A stretch of 64,000 bases of DNA from Fen-1298 sp963833465 (GCA_963833465.1 CAWHXW010000004.1:248001-312000); one strand, 5' to 3'; counted from the stretch's first letter, positions 1 to 10,212 are shown. Program-made: numbers and translations. The notes: generated by a model not told the origin, from the sequence alone.

Positions 1-3000
1 CCACAGTAACAACTTTAATTGTCGCACCTACATTATTGTTCGATTTAAAATTATATGAACACGGAGTATATTTTCCGTTGTCTCCAACTGGAAAAGTAAA
101 TGAACCGGCACCTGCAGGAAAAGTTTTTTTAACTCCTTCATCACTTAATACACCATTTAATAAAATCAAGTTCGTTGCATTGAGACTTCCGGAAATAAAA
201 GCATTCGAACCTAAAGTCAATAGATAATTATCAATGTATAAATATCCGTTTGTGAGTTTGATCTGGCCATTAATTGTAGAATTATCGGTCATATTAACGC
301 CATTACCACCATTGTTGATTTGAATATTGCCAAAAATTCCATATCCGCTGCCTGTAATTCCCTGGTTGACTGTCCCAATAAAAACCATTCCACCTTTAGT
401 AGTATCAGGACTGACATGAACTGCATTGTTATTTACATTACCAAATAAATATATTGAGTTGCTGCTGTCCACGAGCGTGCCGGATGTTAATGTTAAATCA
501 CCGTGGATGGCAATGTTGCATACGGTATTGCTCAAATACAATGTATGTCCCGCAGCTGTAGCAACTTCTAAATTGGCAAAGTTAGTTATATTGGAAGTTG
601 TTCCGGCGACTATTTGATCACTAGTACCTATGAATGCAGTACTCTGTCCAGCCGTCACTGCCTGGAAACCACCGACATTTAAACTATTTGATGCAGTAGA
701 AGTATTTTTATTTGTAAAGTTGCCGCCGATTGTAACATTAAGTCCATTAGCGCTATAATATCCCGATGGACCACCGATAGTCAAACTTCCGAGGAGAGTT
801 AATTCATAAACCTGCTGAATTGCCGAGGCGTTTGAACTTGCTTCGAGTGTAATGTTTCCAATTGAACAGGAAGATTTAAATCTGAAAACATTAGAAGTCG
901 TGACAGATTGTGAATACCCAAACCAAATAGTGCCGCCTGTGACATTTTCAACGTCGGGTTCTAAATACAAATCAAAAGGAGAAGTCGTATGTATGGCATT
1001 TGCAATTAATAAATAACCACCGCTCATAACAAATTTACTTCCGCCATTTAGTACTTCAAACACAGCTCTTGTAGAATCTGCACTTTTTCCGCCTATTTCA
1101 ACATTTCCACCTGTTTGAGTATAATTCAATGATCCTGCTGTATTTGCAGATCCGCGTCTGATCTGTGAATAAACACGGAGAAGTCCAGCTCCTGAAACAA
1201 TAATCTCAGGCGTACCAGCCGGAGCATAAATAATATTATATGAGCTGGATATACCTGAATTAAAACTTGGACCTACAATAACGGATCCTCCCTGGACTTC
1301 TAATCTTCCGTTAAGAGATAGATCTGCCGAAGTTGTACTTGTCGTTAAGTAAAAATTACCTCCATTAGCTGAAAGACATCCCGTTGTAGGAATTGTAAAG
1401 CCGGCCGTAGATAGTACTATCGTAACCCATGAAGTTAGACGGAAGGTTCCGTTTTGCAATGAAAGCCCCCCTCCGCCCATCGTGAATCCTGTTGGATCGA
1501 TCGTCACTTCCACAATGGAATCGCGTGTGGTCCCTTTATTTACTGTAAAGCCATAGAAACGTGACAATGCCGGAGTCGAGGTGCTGGAGAGAGTTTTACT
1601 CGATGTACCAGAGAAAATCAGCGCACATTTATATGTGTCGAGCAGACCCGGATCCAGATCGAGAGTTCCGTTATTTACAACATTTCCTTTAACCGTCAAT
1701 GTATTGGCTACGACATTTCCTCCGTTCCAAACTTGCAAAGTTCCGCCAGTTGCAATAATCAAATCACTATCAGCAACGAGATTTTGTGCTACTGTGTTTG
1801 TGTATTGCAGGATACCGTATTTATTAATATTAATTACCCCTTTGACCTCCACAGTTCTCGATGTTGATCCACTATCTAATTGCGCAATACAATTTGATGT
1901 GCCGCCGACGATTGTATCCCCAATTATCAAATTATTATATATGGTCAAGTTTGAATCGGGCAATGTAATCGTCGAATTACTGTTTGGTGCTATTATAAGA
2001 TTACGATAACTGGAAATTGCTATAGTACTGCCTACCGGCAACATATACGTTGAAGGAATGCGCAGAAAGTTGTTCGATGTAGTTTGATAGTACTCGACCG
2101 TTCCGCCGGATGTTCCAAGAAACGCGCCCCAGTCTCCGGTTGGGAAGTATCTTGTGCTTGCTATTTTCAACATACCATTACCGGTCACTTTTGTGTTCTG
2201 GAGAGCGCCGAAGTTATGCCCGGTAGATGTTCCAATATCCAAGACAGCATTCGATTGGATAGAAATATTTCCGGCTTGAATGTGATGAGAGCCAGTTATA
2301 TTAATCGTATGAGTAAATCCGGAAGATCCGCCGTCACCGATAATAAAAATTGCATTACTCAATGTATCCTTTAATCCGGTTGTGACAGGATTGCTTCTAT
2401 TTACATCCGTGCACCACGTGTAAGCAGCATTCCAATCGGCTCCGCTCGTTTGAACATTAATATTATAGGTATTGCTGTAATATGTTGGAATAGCACCAAA
2501 TGCTGCAGCCGTACCACAGGTGTATTCACCATCCAGATAATTAACAGAATTGAAAAGAATTTGACGCGGCGTGGTAGTTTCAATGACTGCTGCGACATTG
2601 TTAATAGTATCCCATACGGGGGGTATATAGGTGGCGGGTATATAATTAACTTCATCGGATGAATTTGGTACATCGTATGGGTAATAGTTATACACTTGAT
2701 TAATACTATTATTCAGAATTCCTAAGAAACCAGAGCTCGTCATTTTCCAATATAAATTAATTGCCTTTCCAGATGCTTGAATTAATGGATGAGCTGTAAG
2801 AACGGGTCTGATTGTAATAGAACCATATTGAGTTGGAGCAGTTGTGAATTGAATTTGTGCTGGGCGATATTTGGTTCCAGTGCCGAACGGAAATAAAAAC
2901 GATTTATTGGTAGAGGAGAATTTCTTCGTAACTCCATTATCGCTTGCAAGCCCCGATGTTACAATCATATGCGTACTATCATAACTCTGAGCAGTAAATA

Positions 3001-6000
3001 ATGAATCTGTATATACCTTTGCTGCTGTGTCTAAAGTCAGATTATATGATCCGATCGTTAGATTTGGATTCTGCACTAATTCCAGTGCACCGGTTATTTT
3101 TGTATTATTTATAAGTGAGACACCTGTTGTGTTGGATTTATTGATAAAGAGATTATTGAATGTTCCGTTACCATCAATTGTCTGTGCACTAGTTCCCTGC
3201 ATACGTATGCCGCCGCGAGTAGACAATCCGATATGCGTACCGGCATTTACTATATTGCTGTCTGCATAAATAAATTTGCCGCTATCATTCAATACTGCAT
3301 TTTGACCGATCGTGAGAATTCGCTTCACCGTCAAATTGTTAGACATAATTGTTGTATTGGAGGAATTAGTTATCGTGAGATTATTAAGCGCTCCGCCAGT
3401 GATGGTACCGATATTATAAAATGCCTGTGAACTCGCGCCATTAAATGAAGTACTATTTGCTGCACCTGTGGCAGGGGAATATATTCCACGTGTTGTAATA
3501 GTAAAATTATGTCCTACCGAAAGGTCGATTGAATTTGTTTGCATATTAAGTACAGTGCTGTCGTTAATTGTCAAATCATTTAATACACTGAGACCCGAAC
3601 CTAAAGTATTGGCATTCCAACGAATGGATGTCATAGCACCTGTCACTGTTCCTTTTGTTATAACTAAATTATAAAATGGAACTGTTGAAATTGCAGTATA
3701 AGAAGTTGCGGAACTGGGGAGATTAAAATTTACAGTTCCTCCTGTTATCTGATAATTTCCGACCTTAGACTCAATATCCATGATTAAGGTATCTGTGCCA
3801 CCACCAATGAAAACATTACTTGTGAAATTCATCACACCGCCGCTCATAACAAAAGATGCATTTGCACTATTTATTCCAAGCATTGGTCCAGCATGGTTTT
3901 CTCCCTGCATTCGGAAATTTGCAGTTCCACCTGTTTGTATATAACTCATCAGATTAGAAGCCCCTGCGGTAGCAGTCCATGCTTGGCTAACATCCAGTGT
4001 GCCTGTCCCTTCAATCTGGATTACAGGTGTTCCCAAAATTCCCAAAACAATGCCTGCTGCATCTCCGGTAGAAAATGAACCGGCACTAACGCGTAAAGTA
4101 CCGTAAAGTGTGGCTGCCTGCCAACCGGTTCCATTAACACCGGTTACAGTTGTCGAGACAATTGCTCCATTTACCCACAACTCGGCTGTCGGCAATAAAT
4201 TGAAATCTTGCCCACCTTCAGTGAGAGAAGGAATCTTAATATTTTCATCAAGTTTTAATGTTCCATAATGAATAAATAGTGCCTTATAATATGCTCCATA
4301 TCCAAAACCTTCAGGTTGACCATCGAATACATCATTGCCCTGGTCATTTGGGGCGTAAAGAGCAAAATTGTTCGTATCTGAAGAGGTCACTTCCAGTGAA
4401 TATGTTTTGTCTGTTCCTTTTGCAACAACCAATCTGTAAAAGTCCGTCACACCATTACAGGTGAGAGTATTGTTTGATGATCCATAGAAGATTACCTGAA
4501 CATCACCATAATAAATTCCATTATATGTATTAACACCAAGAGTATAATATGCATTCACAGCCGTCGATGGCAATCCTGTAAACCGGACAGAACCATTATT
4601 TGTGAAGTTGCCATACAATGAAAGTGAATCAACCGGATAAGGTAAAGTCGACGTGTCAGTCGTTGGATGAGGAATTGTGTGTGCACCCGCGAAATTATTG
4701 ACCCTGATATGACATCCGACACCGACAGAGAAATTTCCATATACAGTCATATTAATCAAATTATCTGATGGTGTCGGATTCCCGAAATATAAAGTATCGC
4801 TTCCTGAGGAATAATTTTTTAGACTAAAATTTCCATTGATAATATAACTTGTTGGATTAGCACTATTATCCAGATAAGTTTTATATACATTACTTGTATA
4901 GTTTGAGATAATTAAATTGTTATAAGTAAATTGAGATGTTATAATACTGACATTATTAAGATTATCGTACTCGATTGTACCGCCATTGCTTGCGACAAAG
5001 TTTGTAAAAGTCCCCCCCGGCAAATTATTGGAACTCAGCATCATTTTCCCCTGTCCAGATACCGTTCCAAAATAATGACCTATTGTTGAATTAATATCAA
5101 GAACACCACCTTGATTGATAGTAAGCGTCTTAATATGCCTATTATTTGAATTCATAGTAATCGTACGACTATTGAGAATCGTGACATTATCCGAATCTCC
5201 TGGAATGCTCGGATTTAACCAAAGCGTGCCCGAAGGATCCGTAGTCCATGAAGTCGAGTCTGTCCAATTACCTGATTGATAAGTGTAATACGATACTGAA
5301 GTCGCTGGAGCAGATGCGCCGGCAGACCATCTTCCGGAAATTGCCGTTGCTGATAAGGAAGTCGTAATATTAGTTCCAAAAGGATTAACGCCGAGTCCCG
5401 TATGCGTGCCCGGGGCTAAGCCCCATGATGTTCCATTATAAAACCATGTATCATATTGTGATTGTGTTCCATGCACCTCGGCATTATTATATGTAAAGTT
5501 CAAATTTGTAGTAATATTTGCGTAAGTATTGACAGTGAGTGCCCAATACTTACTTAATGCATTTACACCTTGATTTGCAGTGGTTGCTTTAATTTGGAGA
5601 TTTCCAGGACCAGAGCCGGCTCCAAAACTAATTACATTTAATGGATTATAATATCCACCTGCCCCAACAGGATAAACTATATTAATTCCGCTTCCTGAAG
5701 CATTGCCTGCTTTTTGGACATAACCAGTACCGCTGGTTTGAATCATGTTCGAACTACTGTATGTTCCTGTAATCGCGCTTATGGCAGTATCGCTTAAGAT
5801 TAAATTGTAGTTATTAATATCAAAAATGCCGGAATTTAAAGTTAAAACATTTGACACTGTATCGTGTCCGCCTTGTAAAAGTTTTGTATTGCCATTTGAA
5901 ATTTGCAAATTATAATATGTTATACCTCCTCTAACAATTTGACTGTTAGAAGTTCCCTTATAGTTAACAGTTCCTGTACCTCGTGTAAATGTTCCCGTAT

Positions 6001-8401
6001 TTGAAAAAGTACCGCCGACATTAATCGTTCCCGATCCCATTGAGATTGCACCAATTCCAGTTATATTGCCGGCAATGTTCAAAGTATAATTACTATCAGA
6101 AAAAGATGTACCAACACCGATACTATCAAGATTGCCGCTGATAGTTAAACCGCCGACTAGTGCTGTTGTTACAGTGCCATTCAATGTCAAATTTCCATTA
6201 ATAGTCGTTGTCCCTGTTTGCAGCGCCTTCGCTCCGCTTCCAGATAGTATGAGGTTGTAATAGTTTATACCGAAAACTGTCTGCGTTCCTGTATAACCAT
6301 AGTTCACTGTATTGCCGGTATTAACTGCAGTAAGAGTTGATATTCCAGGAGTGCCAGTAAAGTTAATATTCAATGTTGCATTTGTTCCTTGTGCCAGCGT
6401 GCCTGAACCTGAAAGAGCAGTTGCTACAGTGATTGTTCCATTATTCGTGTATGTTCCCGTCACCGCTAAACTCGGGATTGATATTGTACCAGTGATTGTC
6501 TTAGCAGTACCGCTAAGCGTATGCACACCAGTGCTTGCTGTAAATGTCCCATTGTTAGTGAGATTTCCATATATAGTATCAGTAGCTGCACCATTTTCTG
6601 TAAGCGTTCCGTTGATTGTTACATCGGAATGGAATGCGAGAACTGCCGCTGCGGTTTCTTGAAGAGTTCCTCCATTAGCAATTGTTACAGCACCTGTAAA
6701 TGTTTTCGTACCGGTAGCATTAGTTATGCTCAATATGCCGCTGGTTCCATTGCCAATGGTTGTTGTTCCTGTAACTGTGAATGCAAATGCCCCAGCAATG
6801 CTCAATGTCGTACCATCGCCAACCGTGAGATTGCCTCCAACGGTCCTGGCAGCTGTTTCGGTCCAGGTCTTTGTTCCAGATCCAGTAATTCCCAAATTAC
6901 CACCGTAAGCTTGATCTTTGATAGTTTGACCTGCTCCGGCATAATTTACAGTATTTCCAGCAGCAGTCGCAGTAAGAGTAGTAATCGTAAATGTGAGGGA
7001 AATGATATTAACTGTGCCTGCGGCATTATTAGTAAGAGCAGTGATCGTACCTGTATTTTGTATGTTAACTATTCCATTATTAGTAATTCCTGTAATTGTA
7101 CCTGTACCATTCGCATTGACTATGCCGGTGTTAGTAAAGTTGGCAAGTATAGTGGTGATTGCATTTGTTCCAGTTATACCTATCGTCCCCGCATTTGCAA
7201 GAGTTGTAATTGAACAAGTTCCACCGAGATTCAAGGTATAATTTGCAGAGTTAGTCAGCGTGCCTGAACCTGAAAGAGCAGTTGCTACAGTGATTGTTCC
7301 ATTATTCGTGTATGTTCCCGTCACCGCTAAACTCGGGATTGATATTGTACCAGTGATTGTCTTAGCAGTACCGCTAAGCGTATGCACACCAGTGCTTGCT
7401 GTAAATGTCCCATTGTTAGTGAGATTTCCATATATAGTATCAGTAGCTGCACCATTTTCTGTAAGCGTTCCGTTGATTGTTACATCGGAATGGAATGCGA
7501 GAACTGCCGCTGCGGTTTCTTGAAGAGTTCCTCCATTAGCAATTGTTACAGCACCTGTAAATGTTTTCGTACCGGTAGCATTAGTTATGCTCAATATGCC
7601 GCTGGTTCCATTGCCAATGGTTGTTGTTCCTGTAACTGTGAATGCAAATGCCCCAGCAATGCTCAATGTCGTACCATCGCCAACCGTGAGATTGCCTCCA
7701 ACGGTACTAGCTGCTGTCTCAGTAAATGTTTTTATACCGGAGCCGCCGGAAGTTATAAGGTTGTAGTATGTCCAAAATCCCATCGTTTGTGCTGCTGTAC
7801 CATTGTAATTTACAGTTCCAGTTGATGAAGTGAATGTTCCCGTACCTGAAACACTTCTACTTATGTTCAAATTTCCAGCGCCAGTAAATGTGATTATTCC
7901 ATTCGCTGCAGTTCCTCCGATACTGATTGCACCCGTATTGATTGTGCCTGTAGAAATCGTTATTACACAATGGCGATTAGCAGTAGCATTTGTGCCTATA
8001 TATATACTATCTACAGTCAATGTTCCAGCACCAACTGCAATTGAATCCGCATCGCCAGTTGTTGCTGACGCATTCATAACGAGAATTGATGAAATGGTAA
8101 GCGAATTTGAGCCACTGATAGTAATGCCATTTCTTGCAGCTGTTGGCGCCTGAATTGCCAAGCGACCGCATACATCGGCTCCATCTACTGTAACAGTAAA
8201 AGTCGGCATTATATAAACAGAATCACTGGATGTGATTGAAGCAGTAGTGGCAGTTCCGGTTGAAGTCGTCGCCCAAACAGAACCACTCCAGTTACCTGTA
8301 GCTCTGGAATAATAAGTCGCCGCCATCATCTCGGCACTTCCAAGTGCAAGAATTGCCAGCAAAAATATCGGAGAAAGCGATATGCGGAATTTCATTTTCA
8401 T
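1..8401 (-). CDS. Giant secreted modular surface protein/adhesin (3' end outside window)
   Basis: I checked the minus-strand frame codon by codon from the ATG at 8401 to the left edge and found no stop, giving at least 2800 codons. The N-terminus is a signal peptide (MKMKFRISLSP, then a hydrophobic run ending near ATYYS). The rest is rich in T, N, G, S, I and V with short repeating strands such as 'NLTVGDGTTLSI' and 'NGTFTNN', as expected of a beta-helix or other all-beta surface protein. Three super-modules are visible. Each starts with an SGxW...W motif (Trp near residues 38, 1046 and 1990) and ends with an [F/Y]P[V/F]G...Y.P motif (Gly near 913, 1840 and 2773) followed by an Ig-like stretch. 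Such motifs are common in Bacteroidetes/Ignavibacteria proteins exported by type IX secretion, but the C-terminal sorting domain would lie outside the window, so the export route is inferred. No alternative coding explanation is plausible. Confidence 0.87.
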   Translation of the reverse strand, partial: MKMKFRISLSPIFLLAILALGSAEMMAATYYSRATGNWSGSVWATTSTGTATTASITSSDSVYIMPTFTVTVDGADVCGRLAIQAPTAARNGITISGSNSLTISSILVMNASATTGDADSIAVGAGTLTVDSIYIGTNATANRHCVITISTGTINTGAISIGGTAANGIITFTGAGNLNISRSVSGTGTFTSSTGTVNYNGTAAQTMGFWTYYNLITSGGSGIKTFTETAASTVGGNLTVGDGTTLSIAGAFAFTVTGTTTIGNGTSGILSITNATGTKTFTGAVTIANGGTLQETAAAVLAFHSDVTINGTLTENGAATDTIYGNLTNNGTFTASTGVHTLSGTAKTITGTISIPSLAVTGTYTNNGTITVATALSGSGTLTNSANYTLNLGGTCSITTLANAGTIGITGTNAITTILANFTNTGIVNANGTGTITGITNNGIVNIQNTGTITALTNNAAGTVNIISLTFTITTLTATAAGNTVNYAGAGQTIKDQAYGGNLGITGSGTKTWTETAARTVGGNLTVGDGTTLSIAGAFAFTVTGTTTIGNGTSGILSITNATGTKTFTGAVTIANGGTLQETAAAVLAFHSDVTINGTLTENGAATDTIYGNLTNNGTFTASTGVHTLSGTAKTITGTISIPSLAVTGTYTNNGTITVATALSGSGTLAQGTNATLNINFTGTPGISTLTAVNTGNTVNYGYTGTQTVFGINYYNLILSGSGAKALQTGTTTINGNLTLNGTVTTALVGGLTISGNLDSIGVGTSFSDSNYTLNIAGNITGIGAISMGSGTINVGGTFSNTGTFTRGTGTVNYKGTSNSQIVRGGITYYNLQISNGNTKLLQGGHDTVSNVLTLNSGIFDINNYNLILSDTAISAITGTYSSSNMIQTSGTGYVQKAGNASGSGINIVYPVGAGGYYNPLNVISFGAGSGPGNLQIKATTANQGVNALSKYWALTVNTYANITTNLNFTYNNAEVHGTQSQYDTWFYNGTSWGLAPGTHTGLGVNPFGTNITTSLSATAISGRWSAGASAPATSVSYYTYQSGNWTDSTSWTTDPSGTLWLNPSIPGDSDNVTILNSRTITMNSNNRHIKTLTINQGGVLDINSTIGHYFGTVSGQGKMMLSSNNLPGGTFTNFVASNGGTIEYDNLNNVSIITSQFTYNNLIISNYTSNVYKTYLDNSANPTSYIINGNFSLKNYSSGSDTLYFGNPTPSDNLINMTVYGNFSVGVGCHIRVNNFAGAHTIPHPTTDTSTLPYPVDSLSLYGNFTNNGSVRFTGLPSTAVNAYYTLGVNTYNGIYYGDVQVIFYGSSNNTLTCNGVTDFYRLVVAKGTDKTYSLEVTSSDTNNFALYAPNDQGNDVFDGQPEGFGYGAYYKALFIHYGTLKLDENIKIPSLTEGGQDFNLLPTAELWVNGAIVSTTVTGVNGTGWQAATLYGTLRVSAGSFSTGDAAGIVLGILGTPVIQIEGTGTLDVSQAWTATAGASNLMSYIQTGGTANFRMQGENHAGPMLGINSANASFVMSGGVMNFTSNVFIGGGTDTLIMDIESKVGNYQITGGTVNFNLPSSATSYTAISTVPFYNLVITKGTVTGAMTSIRWNANTLGSGLSVLNDLTINDSTVLNMQTNSIDLSVGHNFTITTRGIYSPATGAANSTSFNGASSQAFYNIGTITGGALNNLTITNSSNTTIMSNNLTVKRILTIGQNAVLNDSGKFIYADSNIVNAGTHIGLSTRGGIRMQGTSAQTIDGNGTFNNLFINKSNTTGVSLINNTKITGALELVQNPNLTIGSYNLTLDTAAKVYTDSLFTAQSYDSTHMIVTSGLASDNGVTKKFSSTNKSFLFPFGTGTKYRPAQIQFTTAPTQYGSITIRPVLTAHPLIQASGKAINLYWKMTSSGFLGILNNSINQVYNYYPYDVPNSSDEVNYIPATYIPPVWDTINNVAAVIETTTPRQILFNSVNYLDGEYTCGTAAAFGAIPTYYSNTYNINVQTSGADWNAAYTWCTDVNRSNPVTTGLKDTLSNAIFIIGDGGSSGFTHTINITGSHHIQAGNISIQSNAVLDIGTSTGHNFGALQNTKVTGNGMLKIASTRYFPTGDWGAFLGTSGGTVEYYQTTSNNFLRIPSTYMLPVGSTIAISSYRNLIIAPNSNSTITLPDSNLTIYNNLIIGDTIVGGTSNCIAQLDSGSTSRTVEVKGVININKYGILQYTNTVAQNLVADSDLIIATGGTLQVWNGGNVVANTLTVKGNVVNNGTLDLDPGLLDTYKCALIFSGTSSKTLSSTSTPALSRFYGFTVNKGTTRDSIVEVTIDPTGFTMGGGGLSLQNGTFRLTSWVTIVLSTAGFTIPTTGCLSANGGNFYLTTSTTSADLSLNGRLEVQGGSVIVGPSFNSGISSSYNIIYAPAGTPEIIVSGAGLLRVYSQIRRGSANTAGSLNYTQTGGNVEIGGKSADSTRAVFEVLNGGSKFVMSGGYLLIANAIHTTSPFDLYLEPDVENVTGGTIWFGYSQSVTTSNVFRFKSSCSIGNITLEASSNASAIQQVYELTLLGSLTIGGPSGYYSANGLNVTIGGNFTNKNTSTASNSLNVGGFQAVTAGQSTAFIGTSDQIVAGTTSNITNFANLEVATAAGHTLYLSNTVCNIAIHGDLTLTSGTLVDSSNSIYLFGNVNNNAVHVSPDTTKGGMVFIGTVNQGITGSGYGIFGNIQINNGGNGVNMTDNSTINGQIKLTNGYLYIDNYLLTLGSNAFISGSLNATNLILLNGVLSDEGVKKTFPAGAGSFTFPVGDNGKYTPCSYNFKSNNNVGATIKVVTV
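6395..6844. repeat. 450-bp direct repeat, copy 1 (inside the giant surface gene)
   Basis: The bases here match 7256-7705 with no difference that I can find. The offset is 861 bp (287 codons), so the copies are in frame with each other within one protein. Identity stops sharply at both ends. Each copy encodes about 150 residues including 'TVGGNLTVGDGTTLSIAGAF'. Confidence 0.9.
7256..7705. repeat. 450-bp direct repeat, copy 2 (inside the giant surface gene)
   Basis: Partner of the repeat at 6395-6844, with an offset of 861 bp. Perfect nucleotide identity, synonymous sites included, indicates recent duplication or gene conversion, or a misassembly between copies. The rest of the gene shows only protein-level repetition. 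Confidence 0.9.
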
Positions 8402-8456
8402 TTCTGAGAATAAAAATTATTTCGTATAAAAGAATTCTGTTTCATTTTTTTGTCTC

Positions 8457-8861
8457 TTACGCCGCAAAAGCAGCGATCGGCATTGCGTCCGAATGCAATT
8501 GCTGTTCACTTGAAAGAACAGATAACAGCGCATTTTTCAGCGATGACTTTGCTATGAAACCATCGGCAAAATCCTGAGTACTTCTTCTATAAAATTCGCT
8601 CGGGTCCATAGATAGGATAAATACTTTTGTGCCGGGCCATCGATTTTTAATTACTTTAGTTGCTTCAATACCGTTCCGCTTCGGCATATGAACATCCATA
8701 AAGACAACATCAGGGCGAAACCTCTCTGCCTGTTCGACAGCTTCCTGTCCGTTGACAGCTTCTCCAACGACCTCTATACCTTTTTGAGTTTTTAAAAACG
8801 CAGCAAGAATCCTACGAAAACTATCGTGATCATCGGCTAAGAGAACTTTTAATTTGTACAT
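8457..8861 (-). CDS. Receiver-only response regulator
   Basis: A stand-alone 134-residue CheY-like receiver with no output domain. The acidic pocket is D10/D11, the phospho-acceptor is D56 (DVVFMD), the switch Ser/Thr is S84 and the conserved Lys is K105. The text resembles the receiver of NarL/FixJ regulators ('LLADDHDSFRRIL', 'DVHMPKRNGIEA') but the LuxR-type DNA-binding half is absent. It follows another receiver-only gene by 11 bp, so the two are probably co-transcribed. It lies 55 bp upstream of the giant surface gene. It may act as a phosphate sink or a partner-binding switch for the neighbouring histidine kinase. The target is unknown. Confidence 0.88.
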   Translation of the reverse strand: MYKLKVLLADDHDSFRRILAAFLKTQKGIEVVGEAVNGQEAVEQAERFRPDVVFMDVHMPKRNGIEATKVIKNRWPGTKVFILSMDPSEFYRRSTQDFADGFIAKSSLKNALLSVLSSEQQLHSDAMPIAAFAA

Positions 8862-8872
8862 TGTATTACCCC

Positions 8873-9289
8873 TTATTTTGTTTTTATAATTTGCATGTTA
8901 TTTTCTGTAGTAATATTTAGCTGTTGTTTAGGAATGCCAAATGTCGCCTGGAGTGACAGCTTAAGCGATTCTTTCAGAATGAATCCATCTGCTTTTGCAT
9001 CAAGAGCTTCCATTCGATAGATTGGATTATCATGATTAGTGGCAATAATTACTTTTATTATCGGCCAGCGTTGTTTGATAATCCGGGTTGCTTCAATTCC
9101 ATTCATCAGAGGCATTGAAATATCCATCAGTACGACATCAGGAAAAAATTTTTCCACTTTTTTAACCGCATCGTCACCATCCGCCGCTTCTCCGACCACA
9201 GATACATGTGGCAATCGATCAAGAAAATCATGAACAACCTTTCGGAAATCATGGCTGTCATCTGCGATAAGAACTTTAATTCTATTCAC
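8873..9289 (-). CDS. Receiver-only response regulator
   Basis: A 138-residue stand-alone receiver closely related to the next gene downstream. D10/D11, phospho-acceptor D56 (DVVLMD), T84 and K106 are all in place, so it should be phosphorylatable. After the receiver only a short polar tail remains, with no helix-turn-helix. The two receivers probably arose by tandem duplication. The 251-bp leader before this gene contains a 16-bp palindrome at 9401-9416 that may be its operator. With the NarL-type regulator and kinase upstream it forms a four-gene signalling block on one strand. Confidence 0.88.
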   Translation of the reverse strand: MNRIKVLIADDSHDFRKVVHDFLDRLPHVSVVGEAADGDDAVKKVEKFFPDVVLMDISMPLMNGIEATRIIKQRWPIIKVIIATNHDNPIYRMEALDAKADGFILKESLKLSLQATFGIPKQQLNITTENNMQIIKTK

Positions 9290-9400
9290 ACAATTCTTCC
9301 TTCGAAAAATGAATATTTATGTAATAACTGGAAATAATATAGTATAGCAGTAATAGAACCGAATCGTCCGATCACCGTATTTTGAAGAATACTGGGATTA

Positions 9401-9430
9401 CCGTAGATATCTACGGTATTTACCGTAGAT
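9401..9430. promoter_or_regulatory. Putative operator: 16-bp palindrome plus a direct half-site
   Basis: CCGTAGATATCTACGG at 9401-9416 is a perfect inverted repeat. A third copy of the half-site CCGTAGAT follows at 9423-9430. It lies in the leader of the receiver-only pair and just downstream of a LuxR-family regulator gene, the usual place for a dimer-binding site. The function is inferred from symmetry and position only. Confidence 0.45.
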
Positions 9431-9540
9431 CAATAATTGCGGAAACTATCTGAATTCAAAGAATTGATAAAAATGAGCTGCTAATAGATTTTTACTAACG
9501 ATGTCAGGAATTTCTTCTTATAGAAAAAAACTCGAATACT

Positions 9541-10212
9541 TTATAAATCTGAAGAACGTTTCCCTTTTTTATTTATTGCATACCTGACAAGATTCGCAGC
9601 ATCGTGGATATCGAGTTTTTGCATTATATTTGTCCGGTGTGTATCAACCGTCCTTGCGCTTATAAAAAGTTTCTCGGCGATCTGCGAATTATTCAAGCCA
9701 TCTGCAATATAGAAAAGAATTTCTTTTTCACGTTTTGTAAGCGGAATATCTTCATTATTCATCGGAAATTCTTCTCGTGTTCCCGCCTTTCGCAAGTAAG
9801 CATCCACCATAATCTCTGAAACACGTGGACTAAAGAAATGTTCTCCTTTTGCTACAGCATGAATTGCCGCAGCAAGATCGTCCTTCCCTGTATTTTTCAA
9901 CATGTATCCACCGGCACCGCATTTGAATATCTGGTAGACGTATTCTTCGTTGTCGTGCATTGTCAATACAAGAACTTTTGTGACAGGATTATTTTTTCGT
10001 ATCAGTTTTGTAGCTTCAATTCCAGATAGCTTCGGCATCGAAAGATCAATAATAACAATATCAGGTTCTAATTTCTTGGTCAGCATAACAGCTTCTTCAC
10101 CATCGCCAGCCTCGCCGACGACAACAAATTCTTTATATGGTTCCAATAATTTTATAAGACCGCTACGAACCATCGGATGATCATCGGCGAGAAGAATTCG
10201 GATTTTATTCAT
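9541..10212 (-). CDS. NarL/FixJ-family response regulator with LuxR-type HTH
   Basis: 223 residues, normal for the family. The N-terminal receiver (about 1-120) has D10/D11, phospho-acceptor D56 (DIVIID), T84 and K106. The C-terminal LuxR-type helix-turn-helix (about 158-215) has 'LTKREKEILFYIADGLNN', 'SQIAEKLFISARTVDTHR' and 'NIMQKLDIHDAANLVRYA'. It lies 73 bp downstream of a HisKA_3-type kinase, the cognate class for NarL regulators, so the pair forms a two-component system. It probably binds DNA as a phosphorylated dimer; the palindrome at 9401 is a candidate site. Its regulon is unknown, but the co-directional receiver genes and giant surface gene are the obvious candidates. Confidence 0.93.
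   Translation of the reverse strand: MNKIRILLADDHPMVRSGLIKLLEPYKEFVVVGEAGDGEEAVMLTKKLEPDIVIIDLSMPKLSGIEATKLIRKNNPVTKVLVLTMHDNEEYVYQIFKCGAGGYMLKNTGKDDLAAAIHAVAKGEHFFSPRVSEIMVDAYLRKAGTREEFPMNNEDIPLTKREKEILFYIADGLNNSQIAEKLFISARTVDTHRTNIMQKLDIHDAANLVRYAINKKGKRSSDL

Noticed and set aside
6521..7825. Long plus-strand open frames with many Cys and Ser residues (6521-7213 and 7382-7825)
   Set aside because: They are antisense shadows of the giant minus-strand gene, in the same codon register. Their duplicated sequence merely reflects the 450-bp repeat.
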